A stretch of DNA of 64,000 nt. Origin: WTGU01 sp965242855. GTDB lineage: Bacteria > Pseudomonadota > Alphaproteobacteria > UBA828. The notes beneath the pieces were generated by a model that was given only the letters and a program-made list of their open reading frames with translations, was not told the DNA's origin and searched no databases. Below, piece by piece: positions 45,816 through 53,335 of this stretch. How positions within the stretch are numbered: position 1 is the stretch's first letter; each line of letters begins with the position of its first letter. The position numbers and the translations under genes are program-made. The stretch is taken from NCBI GenBank assembly GCA_965242855.1, contig OZ251509.1:1-64000 (forward strand), written 5' to 3'.

Positions 45816-46739
45816 GTGCGGACGGTCTTTATCGATTGCCCCTCTTTTCTGGCGGCGCTTTACGACGAGGGCTTGCGGGAGATTCTGCCGGCTCTGGAGC
45901 TGGTGGTGGACGATGCTCCCTGCGCCGACCCGGCGGCCCGCATCGGCGACGCGGTGGGTGCGATCGACGACCACACCCGCCTGACGGCGACCGACCTCGA
46001 CGCCTGCCCCGCCCTGCGGACCATCGTCTTCATGGGCACCGGCGCCTCGAGCTACATCGACCTGGCCGCCGCCGCCGCGCGCGGCATCGCCGTGCACACC
46101 ATCAAGGGCTACGGCGACCGCTCCGTCGCCGAGCATGCGCTCGCGCTCATGTTCGACTGCGGGCGCCGGGTCGCGCGGATGGACCGCGCGCTCCGCGCCG
46201 GACGCTGGCGCACGCTGGACGGGATCGAGTTCGCGGGCAAGACCCTGGGCGTGGTGGGCACCGGCGGAGTCGGGCGCGAGACGGCGCGGCTCGCGGCCGC
46301 GCTCGGCATGAAGGTGCTCGCCTGGAACCGCAGCGGCGTGCCCGCCGGGCTGCCCTGCGCGCCGGCCGACAGCCTCGATTCACTGCTCGCCGCCGCCGAC
46401 GTGGTCTCGCTCCACGTCGCCTTGAACGACGAGACCGCCGGCATGATCGACGCTCGCCGCCTCGCCCTGATGCGGCCCGAGGCGATCCTGATCAACACCG
46501 CCCGCGGCGCGGTCGTGGACGAAGCGGCGCTGGCGGAGGCGTTGCGGAGCGGCCGGCTCCGCGCCGCCGGCCTCGACGTCTTCGCCGACGAGCCGCTGTC
46601 CGCCAGCCACCCCCTGGCGGCGCTGGAGAACGTCACGCTCACGCCGCACGCCGCCTTCATGACCGCCGAGGCCTCCGCCCGCCTCCTGCGCCTGGCCCTG
46701 GAGCGGATGCGCGCCGCCCTCGACGGGGCCGACCGCTAA
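45816..46739 (+). CDS. D-isomer specific 2-hydroxyacid dehydrogenase
   Basis: This is a 307-residue NAD(P)-dependent dehydrogenase of the D-2-hydroxyacid/phosphoglycerate type. The nucleotide loop is LGVVGTGGVGRETARLA (residues about 144-160). The catalytic Arg is in INTARGAVVDE, Glu in LDVFADEPLS and His in LTPHAAFMT. The substrate is unknown; candidates are 2-hydroxy acids related to the ACC deaminase product. The start is GTG 45816 after a GGAGGCAGGC purine run. It follows the EamA gene by 75 bp and abuts the ROK regulator 4 bp downstream. Confidence 0.87.
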   Translation: MRTVFIDCPSFLAALYDEGLREILPALELVVDDAPCADPAARIGDAVGAIDDHTRLTATDLDACPALRTIVFMGTGASSYIDLAAAAARGIAVHTIKGYGDRSVAEHALALMFDCGRRVARMDRALRAGRWRTLDGIEFAGKTLGVVGTGGVGRETARLAAALGMKVLAWNRSGVPAGLPCAPADSLDSLLAAADVVSLHVALNDETAGMIDARRLALMRPEAILINTARGAVVDEAALAEALRSGRLRAAGLDVFADEPLSASHPLAALENVTLTPHAAFMTAEASARLLRLALERMRAALDGADR

Positions 46740-46743
46740 CGCC

Positions 46744-47973
46744 GTGGCGGACGCGGCGGAGCGCCCGCGCACCCACCGCGGCGTGGGGCGCCGCAACCGG
46801 CAGGCGGTGCTGCAGGCGCTGGTGCTGCGCGGGCCGCTGCCGCGGACGGAGATCGCCGCGGCGGTCGGCCTCTCCCTGCCGACGCTCTCGCGCATCGCAC
46901 ACCGCCTGCTCGCCGCGGGGCTGGCGCGGGAAGTGCCCGGGGAACGGGGCGACGCCACGGCCGGGCGGGGCCGACCGCCCCTTCTCCTGGACATCGACCC
47001 GCAGGGCGGGCAGGTGCTCGGGATCGGCATAAGCCCGAGCTTCCAGACGGTCGTCCTGGCCGACCTCAAGAACCGGGCCGTCGCGGAAAGCGCCCTGAGA
47101 CTCGATTCGCTCGACGATCCGGATGCGGTCATCGGGCGGCTCGCCGACGAGAGCCGGCGCCTGATCGCCGCCCATGCCGCGGATCGCCGCCGCCTGCTCG
47201 GGGGCTTCCTGACGCTTCCCGGCTGGGTGGACGGGGAAGGCATCCTGCGAAACTCCTACTACCTGGGATGGAACGGCATCCCGGTGCGCGCGCGCTTCGC
47301 CGATCTGCTCGGCCTGCCGATGCGGGTCGAGGGGCTGGCCACCGCCCTGGTGCTCGCGGAAGCGCGCTTCGGCGCCGCGCGGGGGCGGAACGACGTGCTG
47401 CTGCTGGTCAGCGGCATGGGCCTCGCCGCGGGGCTGATCGTGAACGGGCGCCCGGTCAAGGGCCGCCGCTTCCAGGCCGGCGTGCTGGGCGCCATGGCGG
47501 CGGCGGACGAGGACGGCCGCGCCACGACGCTGGAGCGTCACGCCAGCGGCTTCCACGTCCTGCGGTGCCTGCACGGCGACGCCGCCCTCGCCGGCATGTC
47601 CCGCGCCGCGCGGGGGCGCGCGCTGCTGGACGCCGTCCGGCGCGACCGCGGCGGGGAGCCGGCCGCGGGCGCCGCCATGGCCGAGGCGGGCCGCGCACTG
47701 GGGCGCGCCGCCGCCGAACTCGCGCGCCTGGTCTCGCCGGAGATCGTGGTGCTCTCCGGCCCGATCTTCGAGGCGCCCGGCTACGTCGCGGCGACCAGCG
47801 CGGCCTTTCGCGAAGGGCTGGGAGAAGACGGGATCGAGGTCGTCATCGGCGGCGCGACCGTCGCCCCCGGCGGCCCATCGGCGGCCTGCGGGCTGGCGCT
47901 CTGCGAATACCTGTTCGAGAGGGAGCCGGACCTGGCCGGCCTGGCCCGGACGGCGCCCGCCGCGCTCGCTTGA
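46744..47973 (+). CDS. ROK-family transcriptional regulator
   Basis: The 409-residue protein has an N-terminal winged HTH (NRQAVLQALVLRGPLPRTEI, GLSLPTLSRIAHRLLAAGLA, residues about 20-70) and a ROK sugar-kinase-like C-terminal half. The ATP-binding DxGxT is replaced by GIGISPSFQT, and the zinc-binding CxCGxxGC motif is missing. It is therefore a regulator rather than an active kinase, with an unidentified small-molecule ligand. The start is GTG 46744, 4 bp after the dehydrogenase stop. It is likely to control this dehydrogenase/permease/acdS run, but no operator was recognised. Confidence 0.85.
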   Translation: MADAAERPRTHRGVGRRNRQAVLQALVLRGPLPRTEIAAAVGLSLPTLSRIAHRLLAAGLAREVPGERGDATAGRGRPPLLLDIDPQGGQVLGIGISPSFQTVVLADLKNRAVAESALRLDSLDDPDAVIGRLADESRRLIAAHAADRRRLLGGFLTLPGWVDGEGILRNSYYLGWNGIPVRARFADLLGLPMRVEGLATALVLAEARFGAARGRNDVLLLVSGMGLAAGLIVNGRPVKGRRFQAGVLGAMAAADEDGRATTLERHASGFHVLRCLHGDAALAGMSRAARGRALLDAVRRDRGGEPAAGAAMAEAGRALGRAAAELARLVSPEIVVLSGPIFEAPGYVAATSAAFREGLGEDGIEVVIGGATVAPGGPSAACGLALCEYLFEREPDLAGLARTAPAALA

Positions 47974-48004
47974 AGTCCGCGCCCCCGCGCCCCCGCCGCG
48001 GGCG

Positions 48005-50380
48005 TCACGCGCATTTGGAATAGCCGCAGGAGAGGCAGAGGTCGCAGCCTTCGCGGTGGAGCAGGCCGGGCTGGCCGCAGCGCCCGCAGAGCTTCGGCGG
48101 GTCGGCCGGCGCGCCTCCCTCCGCGCCTTCTTCCACGTCTTCTTCCCCGGGCGCGACGGCGGGCGCGGGCGGCGTGCGGACGCCGATCGAGACCAGGTGC
48201 CGCTCGATCACGCCGCCGATGGCGGCCAGGAGGGAGGGCACGTAGTGGCCCTCCATCCACTGCCCGCCCCGCGGGTCGAAGACCGCCTTGAGCTCGTCGA
48301 CCACGAACGACACGTCGCCGCCCCGGCGGAACACGGCGCTGATCATCCGCGTGAGTGCGACCGTCCAGGCGTAGTGCTCGGTGTTCTTGGAGTTGACGAA
48401 GATTTCGAAGGGCTGCCGGCGCCCGTCGCGGATGACGTCGTTGATGGTGATGTAGATGGCGTGGTCGTGCTCGGGCCAGCGGATCTTGTAGGTGCTGCCC
48501 TGCAGGGCCTCCGGCCGCTCCAGCGGGCGGGTCATGTAGACCACCCCGCCGGCCTCGTAAGGATCGCTCGGTCGCACCGGCGGCGGGCGCAACGGCAGCT
48601 CGGCCTGCCGGACGGTCGCGCGCACGCCGGCGGGCGAAGGGGCGGCACGGGGCGCGGGCCGAGCGGCCGGCTCCTCCCCGGCGGCGGTTCCGCCTTCGAG
48701 CACCGCGCCGGTCACCGGGTTGGGCCGGTAGGTGGTGCAGCCCTTGCAGCCCAGGTCGAAGGCCCGCATGTAGACGTCCTTGAAGTCGTCGAAGGCCATC
48801 GCCTCCGGGCAGTTGATGGTCTTGGAGATGGAGCTGTCGACGAAGGACTGGACGCGCGCCTGCACCACGAGATGGTCGGCGGGGCGGAGCGCCTGGGCGT
48901 CGACGAAATAATCGGGCAGCGGCGTCGTCTCGCCCTTCAGGCGGCGGAACAGCGAGCAGGCGTAATCGTCCACCGCCTCCGCGCGGCGCGTGCCGTCCGG
49001 CATCAGGACGTTGCGGGTGTAGGAATAGCTGAACACCGGCTCGATGCCGGAGGAGACGTTGCCCGCCAGCAGCGAGATGGTGCCGGTGGGCGCCACCGAG
49101 GTCAGCAGCGCGTTGCGGACCCCGGAGGCGCGGAGCGCCGCCCGGACGTCATCGTCGAGGCGGCGGACGGTCTCGCCCTCGGCGTAGCGCGCGGCGTCGT
49201 AGAGGGGGAAGGCGCCCTTCTCCGCGGCGAGCCGGGCCGAGGCGAGGTAGGCCGCGCGTCGCAGACCGCCCATCCAGCGGTCGATCAGGGCGTTCGCCTC
49301 CGCGCCGCCGTAGCGCGCCCGGCACATGATGAGCGCGTCGGCCAGGCCGGTGACGCCGAGCCCGATGCGCCGCTTCGCCGCCGCCTCCTCCCGCTGCGCC
49401 TCGAGCGGGAAGTGCGAGCGGTCGATGGCGTCGTCGAGCATCCGCACCGCGGTCGCCGTCAGGGATTCGAGGGCCGCCATGTCGAGCGCAGCCTCCGCCT
49501 CGAAGGGGTTCCGCACCAGGGCGGCCAGGTTGATGGAGCCGAGCAGGCAGGCGCCGTAGGGCGGCAACGGCTGTTCACCGCAGGGGTTGGTGGCGAAGAT
49601 CTCCTCGCAATAAGCGAGGTTGTTGGCGCGGTTGATCCGGTCGATGAAGATCACGCCGGGTTCGGCGTAGGCGTAGGTCGCGCGGATCATGCGCTCCCAG
49701 AGGGCGCGGGCCGAGACGGTCTTGTGGACGGTGCCGGCGAAGCGCAGAGCCCACGGCGCGTCGCTCTTGACCGCCTGCATGAAGGCGTCGGTGACCAGCA
49801 CCGAGAGGTTGAACATGCGCAGCCGGCCGGGGTCGCGCTTGGCCTCGACGAAGGCTTCGACGTCCGGGTGGTCGCAGCGCAGGCAGCCCATCATGGCGCC
49901 GCGGCGGAAGCCCGCGCTCATGATCGTCCGGCACATCGAATCCCAGACGTCCATGAACGGCAGCGGCCCGGAGGCGTCGGCGCCGACGCCCTCGACCGCC
50001 GCTCCCTTCGGCCGGAGCGTGGAGAAGTCGTAGCCGATGCCGCCGCCCCGCTGCATGGTCAGCGCCGCTTCCTTCAAGTGCTGGAAGATGGCGGCCATGT
50101 CGTCGCCGATCCGCCCCATGACGAAGCAGTTGAAGAGCGTGATCCTGCGCTCCGTGCCGGCGCCGGCGAGGATGCGGCCCGCCGGCAGGAACTTGAAGCC
50201 TTCGAGGGCGCGGTAGAACGCCGCCTCCCAGCGCGCGGGCTCCGCCTCGACCGAGGCCAGCGCCTGCGCCACCCGCCGCCAGCTGTCCTCGATCGTGCGG
50301 TCGACGGGCGCGCCGTCTGCCCCCTTCAGGCGGTACTTCATGTCCCAGATGCGGGAGGAGATCGGCAGCATCTCAGTCAT
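48005..50380 (-). CDS. nrdJ: Adenosylcobalamin-dependent (class II) ribonucleotide reductase
   Basis: NrdJ makes deoxyribonucleotides with vitamin B12 and needs no oxygen. The 791-residue protein begins with the short N-terminal form (no ATP-cone is visible). The core has FLPAGRILAGAG, CFVMGRIGDDM, MQRGGGIGYDFS, the active-site cysteine region NPCGEQPLPPYGACLLGSIN and SVAPTGTISLLAGNVSSGIEP. A long Ala/Pro linker near residues 615-660 precedes a C-terminal domain ending in the CGRCGQ and CDLCLSCGYSKCA cysteine ribbon. No cobalamin riboswitch or clear NrdR boxes were found in the 136-bp upstream gap shared with galE. Confidence 0.96.
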   Translation of the reverse strand: MTEMLPISSRIWDMKYRLKGADGAPVDRTIEDSWRRVAQALASVEAEPARWEAAFYRALEGFKFLPAGRILAGAGTERRITLFNCFVMGRIGDDMAAIFQHLKEAALTMQRGGGIGYDFSTLRPKGAAVEGVGADASGPLPFMDVWDSMCRTIMSAGFRRGAMMGCLRCDHPDVEAFVEAKRDPGRLRMFNLSVLVTDAFMQAVKSDAPWALRFAGTVHKTVSARALWERMIRATYAYAEPGVIFIDRINRANNLAYCEEIFATNPCGEQPLPPYGACLLGSINLAALVRNPFEAEAALDMAALESLTATAVRMLDDAIDRSHFPLEAQREEAAAKRRIGLGVTGLADALIMCRARYGGAEANALIDRWMGGLRRAAYLASARLAAEKGAFPLYDAARYAEGETVRRLDDDVRAALRASGVRNALLTSVAPTGTISLLAGNVSSGIEPVFSYSYTRNVLMPDGTRRAEAVDDYACSLFRRLKGETTPLPDYFVDAQALRPADHLVVQARVQSFVDSSISKTINCPEAMAFDDFKDVYMRAFDLGCKGCTTYRPNPVTGAVLEGGTAAGEEPAARPAPRAAPSPAGVRATVRQAELPLRPPPVRPSDPYEAGGVVYMTRPLERPEALQGSTYKIRWPEHDHAIYITINDVIRDGRRQPFEIFVNSKNTEHYAWTVALTRMISAVFRRGGDVSFVVDELKAVFDPRGGQWMEGHYVPSLLAAIGGVIERHLVSIGVRTPPAPAVAPGEEDVEEGAEGGAPADPPKLCGRCGQPGLLHREGCDLCLSCGYSKCA

Positions 50381-50516
50381 GGCTCCGTCCTCGGCGCGCA
50401 GGCCTCCGCACTCGCGCTTTTCCGTCTTTCCTTCGCATCCGCCGTGTCCGTTTCGCGCCCTCTCAATCTTGCCCGATCTGGCGGTGCGGGGCCATGTCGG
50501 CGTAAGCTCCGGCGTC

Positions 50517-51530
50517 ATGGAATCGCGGGGTGCGCTGCTGGTCACCGGCGGCGCCGGCTATATCGGCAGCCATGCCGTGCTGGCGTTTCGCGAGGCGGGC
50601 TATCCCGTCGTCGTCCTCGACGACCTCTCGACCGGGCGGCGCGCGGCGGTGCCGGGCGACATGCCCTTCGTCGAGGGCGATGCGGGCGACGCCGCGACCG
50701 TGAGCGGGATCGTGGCCGCGCACGGCATAGCCGCCGTCGCGCACTTCGCCGGCAGCGTCGTGGTGCCGGAATCGGTGGCCGATCCCCTGACCTACTACCG
50801 CAACAACAGCGCCGCCAGCGCGACCCTGATCCGCGCCTGCATCGACGGCGGGGTGCGCCGCTTCGTCTTCTCCTCGACAGCGGCGGTGTACGGCGCGCCG
50901 GAATCGGTTCCGGTGAGCGAGGGGGCGGCGTGCGCGCCGCTCAACCCCTACGGCAGTTCCAAGCTGGTGACCGAGTGGATGCTGCGTGACGCGGCAGCCG
51001 CCCACGATTTTCGCTATCTGGCGCTGCGCTACTTCAACGTCGCCGGCGCCGACCCGGAGGGGCGGACGGGGCAGTCCACGCCCGAGGCGACGCATCTGAT
51101 CAAGATCGCCGCCGAGGCGACGGTCGGCCTGCGCCGGCGCGTCACCGTCTTCGGCACGGATTATGACACGCCGGACGGCACCTGCGTGCGCGACTACATC
51201 CATGTCTCCGATCTCGCCCGCGCCCATGTCGCGGCGCTGCGCCATCTGGAGGAGGGCGGCGGCAACTGCGCGCTCAACTGCGGCTACGGCCACGGCTTCT
51301 CCGTCCGCCAGGTGCTCGACGCGATGCAGGCGGAATCCGGCACGGCCCTCGAGGTCCGCGACGGCCCGCGCCGCGCGGGCGATCCGCCGACGCTGGTCGC
51401 CGACCCGTCGCTCCTGCGCACGACGCTCGGCTGGTCCCCCCGCCACGACGACCTCCGCTTCATCCTGCGCACGGCGCTGGCGTGGGAGTGGAAGAGGGTC
51501 GGGGGGGGGGGGGGGGTGAGAAAACGTTGA
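50517..51530 (+). CDS. galE: UDP-glucose 4-epimerase
   Basis: GalE interconverts UDP-glucose and UDP-galactose for surface polysaccharide. The 337-residue SDR enzyme has the NAD loop VTGGAGYIGSHAVLAF, the substrate-site SSTAAVYGAPESVPVSE, the catalytic YGSSK (Tyr and Lys) and RYFNVAGADPEGRTGQ. The start is ATG 50517, chosen because the family fold begins at once. The 3' end contains a run of 16 G residues that encodes the last glycines of a GGGGGVRKR tail. A change of tract length would alter only this tail and the stop. Confidence 0.93.
   Translation: MESRGALLVTGGAGYIGSHAVLAFREAGYPVVVLDDLSTGRRAAVPGDMPFVEGDAGDAATVSGIVAAHGIAAVAHFAGSVVVPESVADPLTYYRNNSAASATLIRACIDGGVRRFVFSSTAAVYGAPESVPVSEGAACAPLNPYGSSKLVTEWMLRDAAAAHDFRYLALRYFNVAGADPEGRTGQSTPEATHLIKIAAEATVGLRRRVTVFGTDYDTPDGTCVRDYIHVSDLARAHVAALRHLEEGGGNCALNCGYGHGFSVRQVLDAMQAESGTALEVRDGPRRAGDPPTLVADPSLLRTTLGWSPRHDDLRFILRTALAWEWKRVGGGGGVRKR
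51501..51516 (+). repeat. Run of 16 G at the 3' end of galE
   Basis: Sixteen consecutive G residues lie 14 bp before the galE stop codon. Such long mononucleotide tracts slip during replication and can give phase variation, but they are also classic sequencing or assembly errors. Confidence 0.8.
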
Positions 51531-51617
51531 GCCGTGCGGAAGACCCGTCATTCCCGCTCCTGTCTATCCGCAAGATTCATCCAGTGACGGGAGCACTGTA
51601 GGGCCCATTCATGCTCT

Positions 51618-51680
51618 TCCCCCGGCAGGGGGACGGGAGGGAGCCGTTCACACTCCTCCCCCCTGTCCAAGGGGGAGGAG
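51618..51680. repeat. Pair of short GC hairpins of a dispersed family
   Basis: Two adjacent inverted repeats (stems of 6 and 10 bp) have C/T-rich left arms and G/A-rich right arms. Similar sequences lie at 34084-34096, about 30726-30754 and 56194-56219, always in gaps next to accessory genes. None is followed by a T-run, so they do not look like standard terminators. Confidence 0.6.
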
Positions 51681-51877
51681 ATCGTTTTGGGCCGGACGAG
51701 CAACCCCGACCGGCGCCGCCATGATGTTCCAGTCGGGAATATCGGGAGAATCCCCACTCCAGCAGCGGAGCGCCCCATGCATAATGCATACATGGCGAAC
51801 ACAGACTCGCATGATGAACTCAGGCGCGCCCGGCGCGCCATGTTCCAAACCGAGACGCTACCGGGATACGGAAACGC

Positions 51878-51906
51878 TTGCGCTTGGCCTCCCGACGGCG
51901 TAGCGT
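51878..51906 (+). promoter_or_regulatory. Promoter of the first small DUF1640-like gene, leaderless spacing
   Basis: TTGCGC (51878-51883), a 17-bp spacer and TAGCGT (51901-51906) are followed by only six bases before the ATG. There is no Shine-Dalgarno sequence, so the mRNA probably starts at or next to the start codon. The same arrangement recurs before the second copy. Confidence 0.6.
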
Positions 51907-51912
51907 CGGCGC

Positions 51913-52158
51913 ATGGCCATCGTCGCATTCGATACCCTTGTCACGGCGCGCAAGCTCAAGGCCGCCGGGGTCGAAGACGCCCAGGCCGAAGCGCACGCTG
52001 AAGCCATCGCGGCCGCCGTCACCGGCGGTGACCTCGCGACCAAGGCCGACCGCGCCGGTCTCGAAACGCGCCTGGCCGTCCGCTTCTACGGAATCGCCGC
52101 CGGGATCATCGCCGCGAATACCGGCCTGACCGTCGCCTTGCTCAAGCTCTTGCCGTAG
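51913..52158 (+). CDS. Small coiled-coil membrane protein, DUF1640-like, copy 1
   Basis: An 81-residue protein with an amphipathic N-terminus (FDTLVTARKLKAAGVEDAQA), a helical middle (EAIAAAVTGGDLATKADR) and one C-terminal membrane segment (YGIAAGIIAANTGLTVALL). This resembles the bacterial DUF1640/CCDC90-like family of short coiled-coil anchors, whose function is unclear. It is roughly 85 percent identical by eye to the next gene; this copy is four residues shorter, lacking part of the coiled coil. The promoter directly abuts the ATG. Confidence 0.75.
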   Translation: MAIVAFDTLVTARKLKAAGVEDAQAEAHAEAIAAAVTGGDLATKADRAGLETRLAVRFYGIAAGIIAANTGLTVALLKLLP

Positions 52159-52281
52159 AAGGGCGGTCGGGCGGCGCGGAGGCGGGCGGTTTCCTCGCGC
52201 TTGATCCAACGGCGTCGTGGCGAGGCGCTCCGAAGCGGTGACCGATGGTTCGTCCCGATACCGCGCGGGACACGGAAACGC

Positions 52282-52310
52282 TTGCGCCTAGCCTCCCGAC
52301 GGCGTAGCGT
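52282..52310 (+). promoter_or_regulatory. Promoter of the second small DUF1640-like gene, leaderless spacing
   Basis: TTGCGC (52282-52287), 17 bp, TAGCGT (52305-52310) and six bases to the ATG copy the first promoter almost exactly. A short inverted repeat CGACG/CGTCG overlaps the -10 box in both copies. Confidence 0.6.
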
Positions 52311-52316
52311 CGGCGC

Positions 52317-52574
52317 ATGGCCATCGCCGCATTCGATACCCTCGCCACGGCGCGCAAGCTCAAGGCCGCCGGGGTCGAAGACGCCCAGGCCGAAGCACAT
52401 GCCGAAGCCATCGCAGCCGCCGTCACCGGCGGCGCCCTCGCGACCAGGGCCGACCTCAAGGCTGGCCTCGCCAGCCTCGAAACGCGCCTGACCAGCCGCT
52501 TCTACGGCATTGCCGCCGGGATCGTCGCCGCGAACACCGGACTGACCGTCGCCTTGCTCAAGCTCCTGCCGTAG
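52317..52574 (+). CDS. Small coiled-coil membrane protein, DUF1640-like, copy 2
   Basis: An 85-residue paralogue of the preceding gene with the same plan: FDTLATARKLKAAGVEDAQA, a longer coiled-coil middle (TRADLKAGLASLETRL) and the tail YGIAAGIVAANTGLTVALL. The middle holds four extra residues, the kind of heptad change expected in a coiled coil. The repeat unit is about 404 bp and includes the promoter. A tandem duplication with conserved control suggests selection for dosage or for hetero-oligomers; this is inference. Confidence 0.75.
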   Translation: MAIAAFDTLATARKLKAAGVEDAQAEAHAEAIAAAVTGGALATRADLKAGLASLETRLTSRFYGIAAGIVAANTGLTVALLKLLP

Positions 52575-52613
52575 GGAGTGGGGGCAGTAGAGTGGGCGGG
52601 GAGTGGGAAAGCG

Positions 52614-52641
52614 TTGAACCCGTGCGTGTGTGTGCCATAAT
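52614..52641 (+). promoter_or_regulatory. Putative promoter of the HicB-like pair
   Basis: TTGAAC (52614-52619), a 16-bp spacer and CATAAT (52636-52641) lie about 90 bp before the ATG at 52732. The region TGGGAAAGCGTTGAAC resembles sequence just after galE (51517-51533). Confidence 0.5.
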
Positions 52642-52731
52642 TATATCCGTTAGCGTGTACCCGCGCCTCGACCGATGAGCGGCGCCACGAGATCGTGCGG
52701 CAGGCTGGCGCCACGAGATGGAGGACAGGTG

Positions 52732-53001
52732 ATGAGCAAGGCCATTGAGGTCATCCGTGTCGTCGTGGAACGAAATCAGGACGGATGGTACATGGCGACA
52801 AGCCCCGACATGCCGGGATTGCTTGTGGCCAACCCGAACGAATCCGCCACCATCGAGGATATCCCTACCACAATCAGCGCACTCTACAAAGCGCAGCATG
52901 ACCTTGACGTTGTCGTGAAGGAGGCCGCTTGGCCTCAAGCGAACACGCCTAACGAACCGTCGCCATGGGTGGCGATGCGGCCCGAAATCGCCGTCGCATA
53001 G
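52732..53001 (+). CDS. HicB/DUF1902-like antitoxin-fold protein
   Basis: The 89-residue protein contains the HicB-type partial RNase H fold: VIRVVVERNQDGWYMATS, PDMPGLLVANPNESATIED and an amphipathic helix with TTISALYKAQHDLDV. The DUF1902 subgroup lacks a C-terminal DNA-binding domain, as here. HicB antitoxins normally pair with a HicA double-stranded-RNA-binding toxin; the next gene is not HicA. The ATG at 52732 follows GAGGACAGGTG; an earlier start at 52675 adds an unrelated 19 residues. Confidence 0.7.
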   Translation: MSKAIEVIRVVVERNQDGWYMATSPDMPGLLVANPNESATIEDIPTTISALYKAQHDLDVVVKEAAWPQANTPNEPSPWVAMRPEIAVA

Positions 53002-53019
53002 CGAGAATGGGGCTCTTTC

Positions 53020-53238
53020 ATGGCGATGCGCTTGTTCGACAAGGAGGCTTTTCAAGCCGAGTTGAAGCGGTCCGGTCTTGAACCGACATCTATCACGACC
53101 TCCACAGGCCGCCTCTGGAAAACCAGAGACGGCCTTTTCATTTCTGTACCCGAGATTGAGGACACGTACCCCGATTCCATCCTTGAAGCGGTGCTGCGCC
53201 AAGCCGGTCTCTTGTATAAAAACAATAGCAATTCTTGA
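53020..53238 (+). CDS. Small unknown partner of the HicB-like protein
   Basis: A 72-residue protein 18 bp after the HicB-like gene. Features are FDKEAFQAELKRSGLEPTSI, GRLWKTRDGLFISVPEIED and a C-terminal helix YPDSILEAVLRQAGLLY. It lacks the HicA GSHH motif. Size, order and spacing fit a toxin-antitoxin pair with an unrecognised toxin, or a second antitoxin-like protein. The gene is somewhat richer in A/T toward its end. Confidence 0.6.
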   Translation: MAMRLFDKEAFQAELKRSGLEPTSITTSTGRLWKTRDGLFISVPEIEDTYPDSILEAVLRQAGLLYKNNSNS

Positions 53239-53335
53239 AAACTAAGGGAATTACTCGGTTTGGTTGACGCACGAGTTCCGAATCCCAATCGTCCCCGCAC
53301 TATAGAAAGCGCACTCCATATTGAGACACTACCGA

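Larger units (their letters stand above)
51531..51912. other. Non-coding gap with two short GC hairpins and a promoter
   Basis: No gene is supported between galE and the first small repeated gene. The stretch contains hairpin TCCCCC/GGGGGA at 51618-51633, a perfect 10-bp hairpin CTCCTCCCCC/GGGGGAGGAG at 51653-51680, an A/T-rich spot around 51776-51795 and, at its end, the promoter of the next gene. Confidence 0.6.

Noticed and set aside
50381..50516. Cobalamin riboswitch or NrdR boxes upstream of nrdJ
   Set aside because: No B12-box-like or NrdR-box palindrome could be seen by eye in this gap.
48056..50989. 977-codon plus-strand frame opposite nrdJ
   Set aside because: Antisense shadow of the ribonucleotide reductase, with no family features.
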